A stretch of DNA of 64,000 nucleotides from Elymus sibiricus (GCA_039707655.1 CM077674.1:243275904-243339903); one strand, 5' to 3'; shown: positions 46,961 to 58,015, counted from the stretch's first letter. Notes: generated from the letters alone by a model not told the origin. Translations and numbers: made by a program.

Positions 46961-47560
46961 GCTATTCCTTTCTATTGAAAAGGAGTCAGCTGTCTGCGCG
47001 AGTCACCTTCCTTAGGCTCCGAGTCACCTTCTTCTAAGCTCCGCTGGACGACACGGCATTCTCGTTCTATAGGCCGGCCGTACTTGTGATGGTTCCCCAG
47101 GATCCAATAAATCCACTTAGGTCTACGTTGCCGCGATATTGTTCTATGGAAGCGGGTGGGCTGCTTTTTAGAAGTTCGGCCCGGTTTTTCATTAAAAAAA
47201 TCAAAAAGGGGGGAGGGATTGACCTTTCTAACGCATATTCTGTCGTACCGGCATGGCCCCATTGATTTGTTTTCGATCGGAGCATCAAGCAGCGCAACCC
47301 GGTTCTACTTGACTAAGCCCCGTGCTCGTCCAAGGAGGGAGTTTGCTTTACCCAACTCCCCTTTTTGATAACAAGGCAAAAACCTCCGACCCGACATTCA
47401 TGAGTTTCGAATGAAGAATGAAGAGTGCCCTGCCCCTCTTTTTTCCCCCTAAATCTTGGATTTGGAAGTTGGTAAAGACCCACCCCTTGTTTAAGTCAGA
47501 ATGAGTCCCCGAGACATTGGCTTCCGCCAACAGTGAACTATTAAGGATCGCATCCCGCGC
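46961..47560 (-). other. nad1 intron 3, 5' half (trans-spliced group II intron)
   Basis: On the minus strand the sequence directly after exon c begins gcgcgggatgcgatcc. In plants the intron after nad1 exon c is trans-spliced, so only its 5' half is expected here. The reading frame of exon c runs on into it by chance up to 47348. Its distal limit cannot be seen. Confidence 0.5.
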
Positions 47561-47752
47561 ATATTCTACATTATAGCCTGCAACTAATTCAGCTTCCGCT
47601 TCTGGGAGATCAGACGGAGCTCGATTAGTTTCTGCTAGACGAGGAATAAGGAACATAACCAATACGGGGAACAAGGGAATACCGGACCATATCTGCTTTT
47701 GCGCCATGACAATCTCACTCGAATTACAGGGACCTACACATATTAGTACAGT
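47561..47752 (-). pseudogene. nad1: nad1 exon c (mitochondrial NADH dehydrogenase subunit 1), NUMT copy
   Basis: Minus strand, 192 nt, the usual size of this exon. It reads [40 protein letters not shown] and [20 protein letters not shown] then NVEY. Subunit 1 is a membrane part of complex I near the quinone site. Codons such as Ser in IWSGIP and Pro/Ser in LIPRLA and RAPSDL match genomic, unedited forms where mature RNA usually encodes Phe or Ser, so the copy came from DNA, not from edited mRNA. Exons a, d and e are not in the window, so this is not an expressible gene. Border chosen from the protein match and the intron ends. Confidence 0.85.
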
Positions 47753-49174
47753 ATACCGGGGTCCCCAGCCAGAACCACACGTGCAAGTTTCCCTGCATGT
47801 GGCTCGTCCGTGCTTTTATCCGAGGCACTGCCTGCGACTCTGCATGGTAGAAGAGGGCTGAACTGCAAACTTTCGTGTTCAGAGCATTGCATTGTCTAAG
47901 GGAGTAGGGTGAGTAAGCTGCGCCTACCAAGCTAAGCTTTCGTCGAAAAGGCGTCACTGCTTCCTTTTCGGCGCCCGCCCTTTATTTAGATGTTGGGGCA
48001 AGGCAAGCCCAAGGAAAGTCTAGGTTGGCGCTCCATCTCGGCCGGCATCCTGCTCTCGAGAGGGTGTGGTCCTTGAGCGAACTAGTCATGTGCTGTGTTG
48101 CCCCAACGCAGGGGCATTTGGTGAGGAGCTACGGTCCGGTGGTTGACAAGCCACTGATCGGAGGCGACTGAACTGGAGTGCTTTCATCAAATGATGCATG
48201 TGGGCTGAGCCATTCCCATCCCAAGTGGTGGCCCGATTCGGCCTGGCCTGGTCGGAAAGAGATTCTAAATCTCGAATATGCGCACCGAGAATAGATATCT
48301 ATGTTAGCTAGCGAGGGTGGGCTTTCCCCTGGTAGTCCCGCTGCGTCCTCTGACAGTCCGTCTCGTCTCATCTTTCTTTGGCTATACTTGTAGCCAGCCA
48401 TATTAGCTCCACATTCCACCCTTTTTGATTTCTGACGAAAAAGGCAGTCATCAGTCGCCCCCTTTCCTATTTAGCTTTGCTTGCTGCCTATTATGAGAAT
48501 AGGTCCCGGTTCAAGCGGCCCGCCTTTCATCATCATCTATACCAGCTGCCACGCACGATCCCATAGGAACGATTTCATCGCCCTAAGAAGCAGAACGCGC
48601 CATCACCTACAGCCCTTTCCTCTGCCGGGGACTTTCACGAAATGAAAACGGGCGGCATCATCGTATGCTCGACATTAGTTGCCCTGGTGTATATCCCGGA
48701 GTACTCCTATGGCCGATCTGTCACCCATACATGAAGGCCTTGGCCCCATCCCGTGTGGAGAATGCCCCCCTTACGGCACGGCTTAGTCTGTTATTTTATT
48801 TTGTCAGAGTGGATTCGGACCGCCACTTCTCTGAAAGCATGGTTCTTGCCTCCCTCTCTCCTCCCTCCTTGGAGCTCGTCCATTCGTTGGGTGATCCCTT
48901 GCTCTCACGTTCGAGTGTTTGCTCGTCGTTTAGGCCGGTGAATTACATTTTTGCTCATTGCAGTCGCCTCCGGGGTTCTTCGCACCTGGGTAGTACCAGG
49001 ACCCTTGTGCCCCGGACTGCACTGCCCGCCCTATGACCCAAAACTCAAAATGAGCCTTGCGACGAGACGTGGACATTCCTCATGCTGCGGTTCCCTCCGG
49101 TCCGTTCCCGAGTTGGGTTAGGGGAAGATCCGAGCGATTGCCTTCGCGGATCCAAACGTGCTCACAAGGCGCAC
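47753..49174 (-). other. nad1 intron 2 (cis group II intron, 1422 bp)
   Basis: On the minus strand the intron begins GTGCGCCTTGTGAGC at 49174, a standard group II GUGYG start, and ends just before exon c. Domain V is clear at 47772-47805: 34 nt with GAGCCACAUGC pairing to GCACGUGUGGUUC around a GGGAAACU loop side. The domain VI hairpin (ggggacccc) follows. No maturase ORF is present. Confidence 0.8.
47772..47805 (-). ncRNA. Group II intron domain V (nad1 intron 2)
   Basis: A 34-nt hairpin with GAGCC at one end and GGUUC at the other and a purine-rich tip (GGGAAAC), the catalytic core hairpin of group II introns, placed as expected 19 nt before the 3' splice site. Confidence 0.85.
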
Positions 49175-49257
49175 AATAAGAATAAGACCAATAGAGACTT
49201 CATAAGGGACCATTTGAGCTGCAGATCGTAATGCTCCTAGAAAGGCATATTTCGAAT
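49175..49257 (-). pseudogene. nad1: nad1 exon b, NUMT copy
   Basis: Minus strand, about 83 nt: [19 protein letters not shown] then VSIGLILI, directly before the GTGCG intron start at 49174. This is the highly conserved complex I subunit 1 loop. It joins in frame to exon c (ILI-TVLICVG). The upstream border is set by exon size and protein match; the exon is normally joined to exon a in trans. Confidence 0.85.
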
Positions 49258-49640
49258 ATAGAGGACGTTCCCAACAATCCACGAGAATATCATACCCAAC
49301 TATGAACCGTACGAGCACATCCTCTGTCACCCCCACCGCGCTTACGGCTCTATACCCCAACCCAACTTGCTCTGGCCCTGGGTCCTCCCGCATCTCTTCC
49401 TCGGTAAGCGGACCGTGGAAGCTGGGGAGTATCCGCTTGGGACTGATAGAAAACAACATATCTTTTCCCTCCTGACCCCTATAAAAATCTAGTGGAAGTC
49501 CGGTCGCGTCGGAGACATCTTTATCTGATTTTGAGGCTTCGTCGTCCGGCTCCTCCAAAATTATGTTAGGATCGGCTGGCTCATCCTCATCATCCGAAAA
49601 GAAAACAGAGACAAAACAGATTTGTTTCAATGACATATCT
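49258..49640 (-). other. nad1 intron 1, 3' half (trans-spliced group II intron)
   Basis: Upstream of exon b on the minus strand, GAGCCGUAAGC and GCUCGUACGGUUC (49350-49304) pair as a domain V-like stem with a longer than usual tip, about 46 nt before the exon. A chance open frame begins at 49636 and reads into the exon ([20 protein letters not shown]), but it is not part of nad1. Confidence 0.55.
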
Positions 49641-50205
49641 AATCAGACTGAAATTGATGTCGAAGACACGATCATTCACATCAATTGAAGCAGGCAGGAA
49701 GGGCGCGGAAGCTACCGTTTAACGAATGCAATGCAAGCAAGGTAGCTTGCTTACTCTCCATCTAGCGTGCGTTGGCGGCAAGGAAGGAGGCATTGGAAAG
49801 ACTAGACCATACACATTAATTAGTACAAGAAAGAGGCATTCGGGAAGCGACTAGTCGCTTCTGGCGAAGCTTAACAAAGTCCGACTACTACATAGAGACA
49901 ACTACTACCAGTCATGAGCGATAGTGAAGCCGTCAGAGGCAGAAGCTGTCGCTTGACGGACGAAGCCGAGCCGATACGATAGGCGGGCGAAGTGAGCGAG
50001 ACCAAGACGGGCCAGACGTGGAGTGGCGAAGGGGGCCTACTATACGTATACGTGATTAGTAAGCGGTTCAAGACATCGGACGAAAAATCAAGTGAACTAA
50101 TGAACAGTGTGATTGATCAGACAAGTACCAAGGAGCAAGAAAACGTATGCGCTTTAGCAAGGGATGAGCGCGAAATCCGTTGCTTGTTCTTTCGGTAGCC
50201 TTCTT
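49641..50205. other. Mitochondrial-type spacer between nad1 and rps13
   Basis: No gene is recognised in this stretch. Confidence 0.4.
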
Positions 50206-50556
50206 TCATTTCCGAATTTGCTTGCGAGCAGTCCTTGCATTAGTATGAGTTCGTTGACCGCGTAAGGGCGATCCATCTTGATGACGAATTCCACGATAAT
50301 GAGAAATAGAAATTAATCGTTCGATGTCTGCTCGTTCTCCCCTCTTCAATTCCCAATGAACAACATGATCTTGAGCTATCATTTGTTCAATTTGGTCGAT
50401 CTGATACTTAGTTAACTCATTCATCTTGATGTTCCCACTGATACCTAATCGATAACGAAGCTGAATGCCTTTTTTCGGTCCAATTCCATCCATTTTTGTT
50501 GAGGCAATTCTGACTTGTTCATCGGGAAGTGATCTAGCTCCTGAGATATATGACAT
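50206..50556 (-). CDS. rps13: Mitochondrial ribosomal protein S13 (rps13), NUMT copy, intact frame
   Basis: Minus strand, 116 codons plus stop, full family length. It starts MSYISGARSLPDEQVRIAST, has the helix-two-turn-helix region DGIGPKKGIQLRYRLGISG and ends with the basic tail GQRTHTNARTARKQIRK, as in S13 proteins that sit in the head of the small subunit near the P site. It lies between nad1 exon b and atp6 in the same orientation, an order found in cereal mitochondria as I remember it. No promoter or targeting signal for nuclear use is visible, so despite the intact frame it is probably not expressed here. Confidence 0.92.
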   Translation of the reverse strand: MSYISGARSLPDEQVRIASTKMDGIGPKKGIQLRYRLGISGNIKMNELTKYQIDQIEQMIAQDHVVHWELKRGERADIERLISISHYRGIRHQDGSPLRGQRTHTNARTARKQIRK

Positions 50557-50709
50557 TCTTTATCCTTATCTTTTTCTGGTCTTCTTTGCTGGAATCTACA
50601 ATCTACACCTCTCCAAACACAAACACAATATCTTGAGTACCCGGAACCATGTTCAGTGCTGCAAAAGCGCAGCTGTAGCCCCCTAGAATCTTCGGCTCCT
50701 CGTTTTTAT

Positions 50710-51873
50710 TCAATTATGAAATGACTCATTTTGATGGAGATTTGTAGCATCATTCAAGTAAATACAAATTGAGATCGTAGAAACACGAGCTTGTGATATA
50801 GCTACACCTAATTCCAGACCGGTTAATGCTAGACCTATAAATAAGGGACCAAGATCTCCTATGAAATAGAAAATATTATTCAGAAATAGCATAGTCCAAG
50901 CAAACCCACTTAAAATCTTTACTAAACTATGACCGGCCATCATATTAGCAAATAAATGTATTCCTAAGCTTAATGCACGAAAACAATAAGAGATTAGCTC
51001 AAGGAGTACTAAGAAAGGTGCTAACGGCAGTGGGACTCCCGCAGGTAATAAGAAGCTAAAAAAATGAAACCCATGTCTTTGAAATCCAACGATGGTAATG
51101 CCTATAAAAATGGAAAATGAAAGAGCCAAAGTAATGAGAAAATGACTTGTCACTGTGAAGCTAAAGGGTATCATACCCTGGGGATTGCGAAATAACGAAA
51201 AAGTAAAAGTGACCGAGATGCGAGGGAAAAACTTTTGTTTCACATTTCCGGAAAGACCACCTATTTGTTCGTTTACCAGGTTCAGCACGAAATCATAAAT
51301 AAGCTCGACCAAGGATTGCCATGCATTTGGCACTGACTTTCCACCTCCCTTTTTCGTAACAACAAAAAACAGAAAAACGATCAAAACGACAGTGAGCAGC
51401 ATATACAAGGCTATATTTGTAAATGATAAATAATAGTTGCCCACATTCAGATCAATTATTGGGTAAATGGCAAATTGATCCAATGGGGTTGAAGGGTGGG
51501 CACCAGGCAGATTCCGGATAAAATTATCCATACCACCACCCGCCCGAATATCCTCTAATATGCCCTGCCAAGTTTCGCCATTTAGATGTCGGTCTCCCAT
51601 TACTGTTCTAGCTAAATTGACTGCTCCCTGTTCGGACTCATTTTGGCCCAAATACCTTTGTATTTGGATGGATATTATGGCCATGGCATCTCGCTCAGGC
51701 GTTGGCGTTATATGCTCAGGCGTTGGCGTTATATGAAAGTTCTGAGAGATGTTGGTTTCGAAAAATTCATTTAGATCGGGAAGACGGGAACACTTACTAC
51801 GAATTGGTTGATTCATTGTAATAGCAGCAAATAGCATATTTCTATCCTTCATATCCGTAGAAAGAAATCTCAT
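50710..51873 (-). CDS. atp6: ATP synthase subunit a (atp6), NUMT copy with lost essential arginine
   Basis: Minus strand, 387 codons plus stop, full length for a cereal atp6. A variable N-terminal presequence (MRFLSTDMKDRNMLFAA to about residue 130) precedes the conserved membrane part: KKGGGKSVPNAWQSLVELIY, GLSGNVKQKFFPRISVTFTF, NPQGMIPFSFTVTSHF, LPAGVPLPLAPFLVLLELIS, and C-terminal NDATNLHQNESFHN. Subunit a forms the proton channel of F1Fo ATP synthase. The universally conserved channel arginine in LGIRLFANMMAGH is His here (codon 306, 50956-50958), a CGT to CAT change. Other single changes (for example QARVSTIS) are likely. A 21-bp tandem duplication (51693-51734) gives ITPTPEHITPTPER in the presequence. 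The frame is open but the product could not pump protons. Confidence 0.93.
   Translation of the reverse strand: MRFLSTDMKDRNMLFAAITMNQPIRSKCSRLPDLNEFFETNISQNFHITPTPEHITPTPERDAMAIISIQIQRYLGQNESEQGAVNLARTVMGDRHLNGETWQGILEDIRAGGGMDNFIRNLPGAHPSTPLDQFAIYPIIDLNVGNYYLSFTNIALYMLLTVVLIVFLFFVVTKKGGGKSVPNAWQSLVELIYDFVLNLVNEQIGGLSGNVKQKFFPRISVTFTFSLFRNPQGMIPFSFTVTSHFLITLALSFSIFIGITIVGFQRHGFHFFSFLLPAGVPLPLAPFLVLLELISYCFRALSLGIHLFANMMAGHSLVKILSGFAWTMLFLNNIFYFIGDLGPLFIGLALTGLELGVAISQARVSTISICIYLNDATNLHQNESFHN
51693..51734. repeat. Perfect 21-bp tandem duplication in atp6 presequence
   Basis: The unit gctcaggcgttggcgttata plus t occurs at 51693-51713 and 51714-51734 without a difference, encoding HITPTPE twice. 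It keeps the frame. Confidence 0.9.
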
Positions 51874-52880
51874 CTCCAGGTAACTCCATCTTTTTCAGCT
51901 CTGCTCGCTCACTTTTGAAAGGAAAGGAGACTGATCTTGATGTCGGCGTTGGTTTTTCCAACGAAACGAATAAGTTTTGGATTGAGATTTCACATAAGCA
52001 TTGCACAATGATCCACATTAGGCGGGGAGCAGCAATGATACCGCCGGCCAGGAATAAGTACCTATCCCTCTTATACTATAGAAAAGAGAATAGAAGTGGT
52101 TCCTTTTCTTTCTATACGAAATACTTGATGCACTTATTGAATGGAAACTTGAATTGAGAGAAAAGGTGTGCTATGCTTCTTCATTCTCGTAACTCAATCA
52201 ATATCAAGAACATAAAGAGTTTGTATAGAGATGGATTTCTCTTCAGTTCCAAGACTTTTTTTTGAATGGCTCGTGTTGCGCTAGTGACACGAGGGTAAAA
52301 CGCTCGAGTTGGCTTGCTGACTCGAGGAGGGAAAGGCTCCATTTGCTTTAGTGAATGGAGGAAGAAACAACCATAGTAACTATCTATGAAATTGATTGAT
52401 GGATATGAGAGTGGTGCAAAACCGGGACAGAGGAACCATAGGAATGTTATGTCAGGTTCCTTGCTCACTTCTCAAGCCCAATATCATTCCTCCAACTCGG
52501 ACTTTCATGCTATAATTAAGAACCCCCCTAAATAATGACAGCGTACCAAGCGGGCCCTACGTCTATCGGGGAGCTCAAATCCTCACTAGAGTGAGGCACG
52601 TCTCGATCAATACATCTCGAATCTAAAGAGAGAATGTTATTGTTATGCTATCCCCACTCTGGAGTATGATTGACCATATCATCCAGCGAGTGGTCTTAAG
52701 CGCTCAGTGCATCCATACTGAACTCGAATGTGCGCGCTTCGGAAGAGAAAGTAATGCGAACTACTAACTGTTATGCCGGCTTGGCCCGATCAAGACTTCT
52801 ATCCCTCAGAAACTGTCTCGCGTCTTATCTGTGTGCGCGGTTGAGGAAATTGGACTTCGTATTCTTCCTGGGTCTGGCTC
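51874..52880. other. Mitochondrial-type spacer upstream of atp6
   Basis: No gene is recognised. A minus-strand frame of 95 codons at 52181-52468 has no family features I know and is probably chance. Confidence 0.4.
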
Positions 52881-53345
52881 GTGGGCCGACGTCGTCTTGT
52901 GTTGTAATCGGGGCACGAGTATTCAAAGTAGAAGCGCTAACATTCCCCCTTCCTTGAGAAAGTGCTTGACCCCAAGCCGGTGCATAAGGAAAACGAGTCT
53001 TCAGGTCGATGAGGTCCTCCCAAGTATTGTCCAGTGCCATCGACTCGGACCAGCGAATCAAGCCTTGTTCCAGGACTTGATCTCCCTTTATTACTTATAC
53101 CAACGACTCACCAAAACTTGCATAGGGACAGAGGGATTGTCAGTCTCAGATGGTAAACGAGAGGATACCTGAGACAGTGGGCGGGGGAACAACACGTTGA
53201 AGCTTAGAGACGTGAAAAATACAGGGTGCACTTGAGAAGTTGAAGGTAGCTCCCGGTGTTAATATGGAACAGCACCAACACGTGCTAGAATCTTGTAAGG
53301 CCCAAAGTATCGGAAGGAAGGGTTGTGGCATTCTTCCCCTAAAAG
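52881..53345 (-). pseudogene. Gypsy integrase/chromodomain-like C-terminal fragment inside the mitochondrial block
   Basis: Minus strand, in two frames: FRYFGPYKILARVGAV, then ELPSTSQVHPVFHVSKLQRV and VPPPTVSGILS, then QGLIRWSESMALDNTWEDLI and DLKTRFPYAPAWG. This order (ubiquitous 'YFGPF..I...G..AY.LELP....HPVFHVS' followed by a 'W......TWED...L...FP' chromodomain-like end) is the C-terminus of a Ty3/gypsy polyprotein. Stops and a frameshift are present. Plant mitochondrial genomes are known to hold such nuclear retroelement pieces. Confidence 0.7.
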
Positions 53346-54700
53346 GTGCCCATCCATCGATTCCCTCATCTAGTGTAGTGCTCTGTTCAGAGACCAAGGA
53401 AGCTATTAGTTTGAGTTCCTGATTTCCCTGTTGCCGACTAGATTGCTTACCGACTTTCACGATGGAAGAAGATACCGACTTGAGGGAAGACAGTACAGAG
53501 CAACAGCCTAGGGATAAGCAGGAATTCAGGTTAGCTTTTCTGTTTTCTGAATCTTACCCACCTGAGAGTCCTAGTCTCGAAAGGGCGCCTTGGCCATCCA
53601 GCCTTATCGTAGAATTGATCCAAAAGTTGTGAGCCGATAGAAGTGGAAAGATAGCAGGTTTCAGAAAGGAAATATTCCAATGGTTAGATTACTTCCATCT
53701 CGGTCAACGATGGGGATTTGTGAAGGTATCAAACTTAAGCTATCTATAGAATGACAATTTTTGATGTAGCTTCACGTCTACCTATACCAAAGGGTTTCTA
53801 TAGTATGCCGAACTAGTGACAGTACCAAATGGTCAATGCCTACCTCAAAGGTTTGCATCTATAGAGTTACGAATTGCCTACGGTGAGTGTTCCTTCTGCC
53901 CCAATGGTCTACCAAAACGGAAATGCCTTCCATAAGATGATGAAATCATTTTTCTACCTTCTGCCTCTGAGGTTTCCCTTCTCTTCCAGCATTCTTGAAA
54001 CCTGACAATCAAACTATTGCATATGGAGGACAAGTCAAAAGTAGATTCATTCCATCGTCAAAACTAGAAAGGTAAACAATTGCATCGAAGGTCAAGTATT
54101 GGGAAAGGTACAAGGTGTTTTGGCCACCCCTCAATTCAAGAGAAGAGTACCGATTGGATCAAGAAGAAAATCCCTATTCCTATCTTTTTATCCAACTTGA
54201 ATGATTAAAGGGAAAGTAGTGGCATCCTATTACCCTAAAGGGTAAGTTGTGTTGAAGTCAATCAAAGGCTAAACTGCAGTTGCCCTTTCATTCACCTAGA
54301 ATTTTGGCTTGCTCTTAGGGTGGACCACATCAGAGGTATTGGAACTACGTTTCGCGTATCCTTTTTTCTTAGGAAATACTACGATCTAGTAGCTATAAAT
54401 AGAAAGCAGAACCTCCTTATGTCTATACATAGAAAGAAGGAGTCCCAGGACCGAGTCATAGACTGTGCTAACTCCATGCGTAGCGTAGGAGATGGATGGG
54501 GGAAAAGGCGTCACAGGAAGGAATGATCCAATAAATCCGGATAGCCAAGAAAAGACACTTCTCTCGATCGGTCTCCGCCCTCCCATACCTCCTAAAACAA
54601 CGGTAGTTTGCTTCTTTTCATTCAATTGTACCTGGCCCAAGCGCCTATCTATTTAGTACTTTCGAGTACCGCGCAACAGCTTTCGAGTAAGAAAGCAACT
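53346..54700. other. Mitochondrial-type spacer
   Basis: No gene or RNA is recognised. Short open frames on both strands have no family features. Confidence 0.4.
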
Positions 54701-54707
54701 TGACATT

Positions 54708-55181
54708 ATGATCCCCGAGAAGAGGATTCGTATTATAGTAGGTTTGTTTTCCATTTCCAGGTCCCATCCTTTTTTCGGGAAATTCTTTTTTCATTTTCCC
54801 ATCGGCCTAGAATTGCCTTTCCTTCTCCTTTTGATTTTCGTATCATTATTATTACTTTGGTTTCTTAATAGGGGGATGATTCATCGTGTAACCCGTTCCC
54901 CCAACAAATTGCATTTTCTTTTTCTCTGATTTTTGTTTACCCATGGATTTCGTTTTGAAACTGTTTTATTAGATGACGGAGAGAAAGTTTTACCAAATCC
55001 TGCAGGGGGTCAGGCTCAACCCGCAGACGCACCGCCAGTTCTGCCAGATCCAGCGGGGGATCAGGCTCAACCCGCGGATGCGCCCCCCGCTCTGCCTGCT
55101 CCACCAGTTGAAGTCCCTGCCATTTTGAACCCGCCCCAGGTTCCGTCATCCTTGGATCCAGGCAGAAGGCCGGAGGATTGA
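54708..55181 (+). CDS. Unknown mitochondrial-type ORF pair: membrane segment and Pro/Ala repeat protein
   Basis: The first frame (54708-54929, 73 codons) starts MIPEKRIRIIVGLF and has a strong hydrophobic segment (LELPFLLLLIFVSLLLLWFL). The second (54933-55181, 82 codons) overlaps no stop-free link but follows after 3 bases in the same frame, so a single TGA at 54927-54929 separates them. It has two 17-residue repeats (PNPAGGQAQPADAPPVL, PDPAGDQAQPADAPPAL) and ends in GRRPED. I do not recognise it. Together they could be one small membrane protein with a repeat tail interrupted by a stop. Chimeric ORFs like this are common in plant mitochondria. Confidence 0.4.
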
Positions 55182-57169
55182 GTGCAAGATGGCGCAGAGG
55201 CAGCAACCATGGGGGCTGCCAAGGGCTGTTGCTCGTCTTTTGTCGAGTGTCTCTGCACCATGTGGTGCGATAGCTTTTAGCAGGGCGCAAATGTAGGAAG
55301 GCTCTTCTGAACAGCGCCCCTTTCACTTCATGTGAAAGTAGCACAAATTATATAAATAAGAATAAGAATAAGAAAGAGAAGCGTAATGTTACCGTGTTGT
55401 CGGCTTTGTATGTAAAGCCTCCTGATCCGGAGAAACTCGATAGATTCGAAAACTACGAATCGATAGCCCCGGAAAACTCTGTTTTGAACTCGTACTTGAT
55501 TGGAAAGAATTTGGACCTGGGGACCCTGGATCTATCGGCCTGTCATACTAATTTTCCTATGTGAGGACCCAGTATTTCAGCTCACGCTTGAGTGCTTGCC
55601 TGTTTTTCCTTCAATTCTTATTCGGGATTGCCCCTATTTAAAAGTGGCACCCCGTCTCCATTCACACTCTCACCATGCAACGCAGGACAAAGGTGTATTT
55701 CACTGTTCGAAAAAATGCTAACTAAGGCCGAGGAACAAGGAACAAAGGTTTGAACCAGCTTTCGTAAGGAGTCTTCTTCCTCATACAGGAACAACTGGAA
55801 CAACAGTTTCGAACATTGCATCGGGCCTCCTCACCGGGAACCTTTGGGTCCCCGTCTCGTCATCCCTTTCTTTCCTCAGCCGGACAAGGACAACTTTCAG
55901 ACCAGCCCCTCTTTTTCTTCTGTGCTTGGCATGATTCATGTAAGGTTTGCACTCGTCACTAGAGGAGATAGTGATTGTCAACTTCCCACACAACTCTGAC
56001 TCTCACTCTGGCAAAAGGAAATGAATGTATCTACTCCCGACTAGTCTTACTTACCACACCGCCCGGCGAAAAGGGATTTCTCAGTGATAGACCCACGAGA
56101 GCGTGTGTGCCAGTGACAAAAGAAGTGCGAGACGATCTGGGAAGTGAGGGATGCCCTTCCTGGGTATCACGAGCGGCGAGGCAGGTACGGTTGGAGGAAA
56201 AGCAAGGCAACAGTGTGCTAGGTTTAAGCAGGTATTGTCCGTCCGATCATTGGAATCGGCTTAGCTGAAAAAGGCAGATCTGGTTGAACTAGTAGGAAGA
56301 ACACCCTTCTAAGGTGAAGGTATTCCATTTCTAAGAAGGAAGTTCTATATATTCGAACTAGAGAGAAGCTCTAAAATGGAAATCGAAAAGGAACCCCTTG
56401 TCCGTCCAGGTACTCACCCCGCCGGAACTCGCAATCAAACATAGGGTTGGCAAACTAGGAAGACACAGAAAAGAAGGCAGTTGCAAAGGCGAGCAAGGTA
56501 TTTTTGAATTTCCTCAAATTGATGAATCAATGAAGTAGTTGAATTGAAGTAAATTCACTACGAAAGAAGAGTTTTCGATATGGATATGCAAACAGGAAGA
56601 AAGCAAGCATATATTACTATTGCATTGGCAACGAACACCGTCAAACAAAGATAGCTATTGAGGAGGATGGATAGGGCAGCAGAGTTTGAGGCAAAAAAAA
56701 GATTTGGGTGGCTATGGGTGATATGGGGAATCTAACAATTAATTGACAATGATTTCACCGTGATGTGCATTGGTAGCTTCAAGACGAAGGCATTTTCCAT
56801 ATGTAAGCCACAATTTCAGTATCTTATTCTTCTGAACCAGGAAAAGCGTTCTGGTAAGGAGGATGAAAGAAGAGTACGAAAAAGGAAGTCCAAAGTAGTA
56901 GTCTTTAACAAGGCTTTCCTTCATCAGCGTAAATATCTAAAGTAGAGGCATTGGTATAAACAGAAATCCCATAATAGAGGGATCGATCATCACATTCTGC
57001 TTTGTTAAGAAAGAAGGATAACCTAGATAGATAAAGGTGAAATGGACTACGTGCAATCCCATCCATGGAAATATTTTATTTACTGTAGAAATATGTATGA
57101 TGTGCTGCTAGGAAATCCGCCATAGCTTGCCCTCTAATGGCCTTCTGCGGCGCATACACAATGTCGAAC
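55182..57169. other. Mitochondrial-type spacer
   Basis: No gene is recognised with confidence. The plus frame LYVKPPDPEKLDRFENYESI (near 55400-55470) followed by PENSVLNSYLIGKNLDLGTL looks protein-like but stops soon after; its origin is unknown. Confidence 0.4.
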
Positions 57170-58015
57170 TCAGTAAGGATGATGGCCCCATCTTGCCAAT
57201 CTTCCTGTAAGCATTGGTCTTGTCATGAGATATTTAAGTGGGTGAACTTTGGAGATGAGGGTGACCCGATGTGCTATCATGTAGTGTCGTAGCTTCTTGA
57301 CAGCGAACACCAGTGCAAGGCAATGTTTTTCGATAGGAGAGTACGCATGTTCAGCTCCTACGAGCACACGACTGAGGTAATAGAGGGCATTCTCTTTCCC
57401 GTTTTCATTTTCTTGTGCCAATAGAGCCCCAAGAGATTCATCCAAGGCCGTGGTGTAGAGTATAAGCTCCTTCCCTGGTATCGGCGCAGCCAGGACTGGC
57501 GGATTGAGGAGATAGCTTTTGATGCCATCTAGGGCTTGTTGGCAGTTTTCATCCCAAAAGAATGGAATGTCTTTTTTGGTTTTTCTTGTAAAAGGTTGGA
57601 TTCTTCCTGCAAAATTGGTTATGAATCGCCTGATGTATGCCAGGCGCCCTTGAAGCGAACGCAGCTCCTTAAGGTTTTGAGGAGGAGGCATTTCGAGTAT
57701 GGCCTTGATTTTACTCGGGTCGATTTCTATTCCCCGATGTCGAATGACAAACCCTAGGAATTTGCCTGACGAGACCATGAAGGAGCACTTCAACGGGTTT
57801 AACTTGAGTGCATGTTGCCTTAGGCGGTCGAATACGATTCTGAGATGTTGAAGATGTTCTTCATAGGATACCGCCTTTACAACGGGATCATCTACATAGC
57901 ACTCGACAATCTTATGTATTATCTCATCCAAGATCTTAGTCATGGCGCGTTGATATGTAGCACCGGCGTTTTTGAGACCTTTGGGCATAAACTTGTAACA
58001 ATATATGCCTATTGG
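57170..58015 (-). pseudogene. Gypsy reverse transcriptase-RNase H fragment inside the mitochondrial block
   Basis: Minus strand, open for 272 codons. RT: MPKGLKNAGATYQRAMTKIL, then VECYVDDPVVKAVSYEEHLQ (the YVDD active site; the usual Leu after it is Pro), LKLNPLKCSF, GKFLGFVIRHRGIEIDPSKI and ELRSLQGRLAYIRRFI. RNase H: ELILYTTALDESLGALLAQE (the first catalytic Asp of the usual YLA/TTD motif is not evident), ALYYLSRVLVGAE and YSPIEKHCLALVFAVKKL. Upstream text TPIGIYCYKF before the Met shows the frame once extended further. No gag, protease or LTR is near. Likely an old nuclear element piece carried in the mitochondrial genome. Confidence 0.8.

Noticed and set aside
49118..49636. 172-codon minus frame covering nad1 exon b
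   Set aside because: It runs through intron sequence on both sides of the exon and is open by chance; only the exon part matches nad1.
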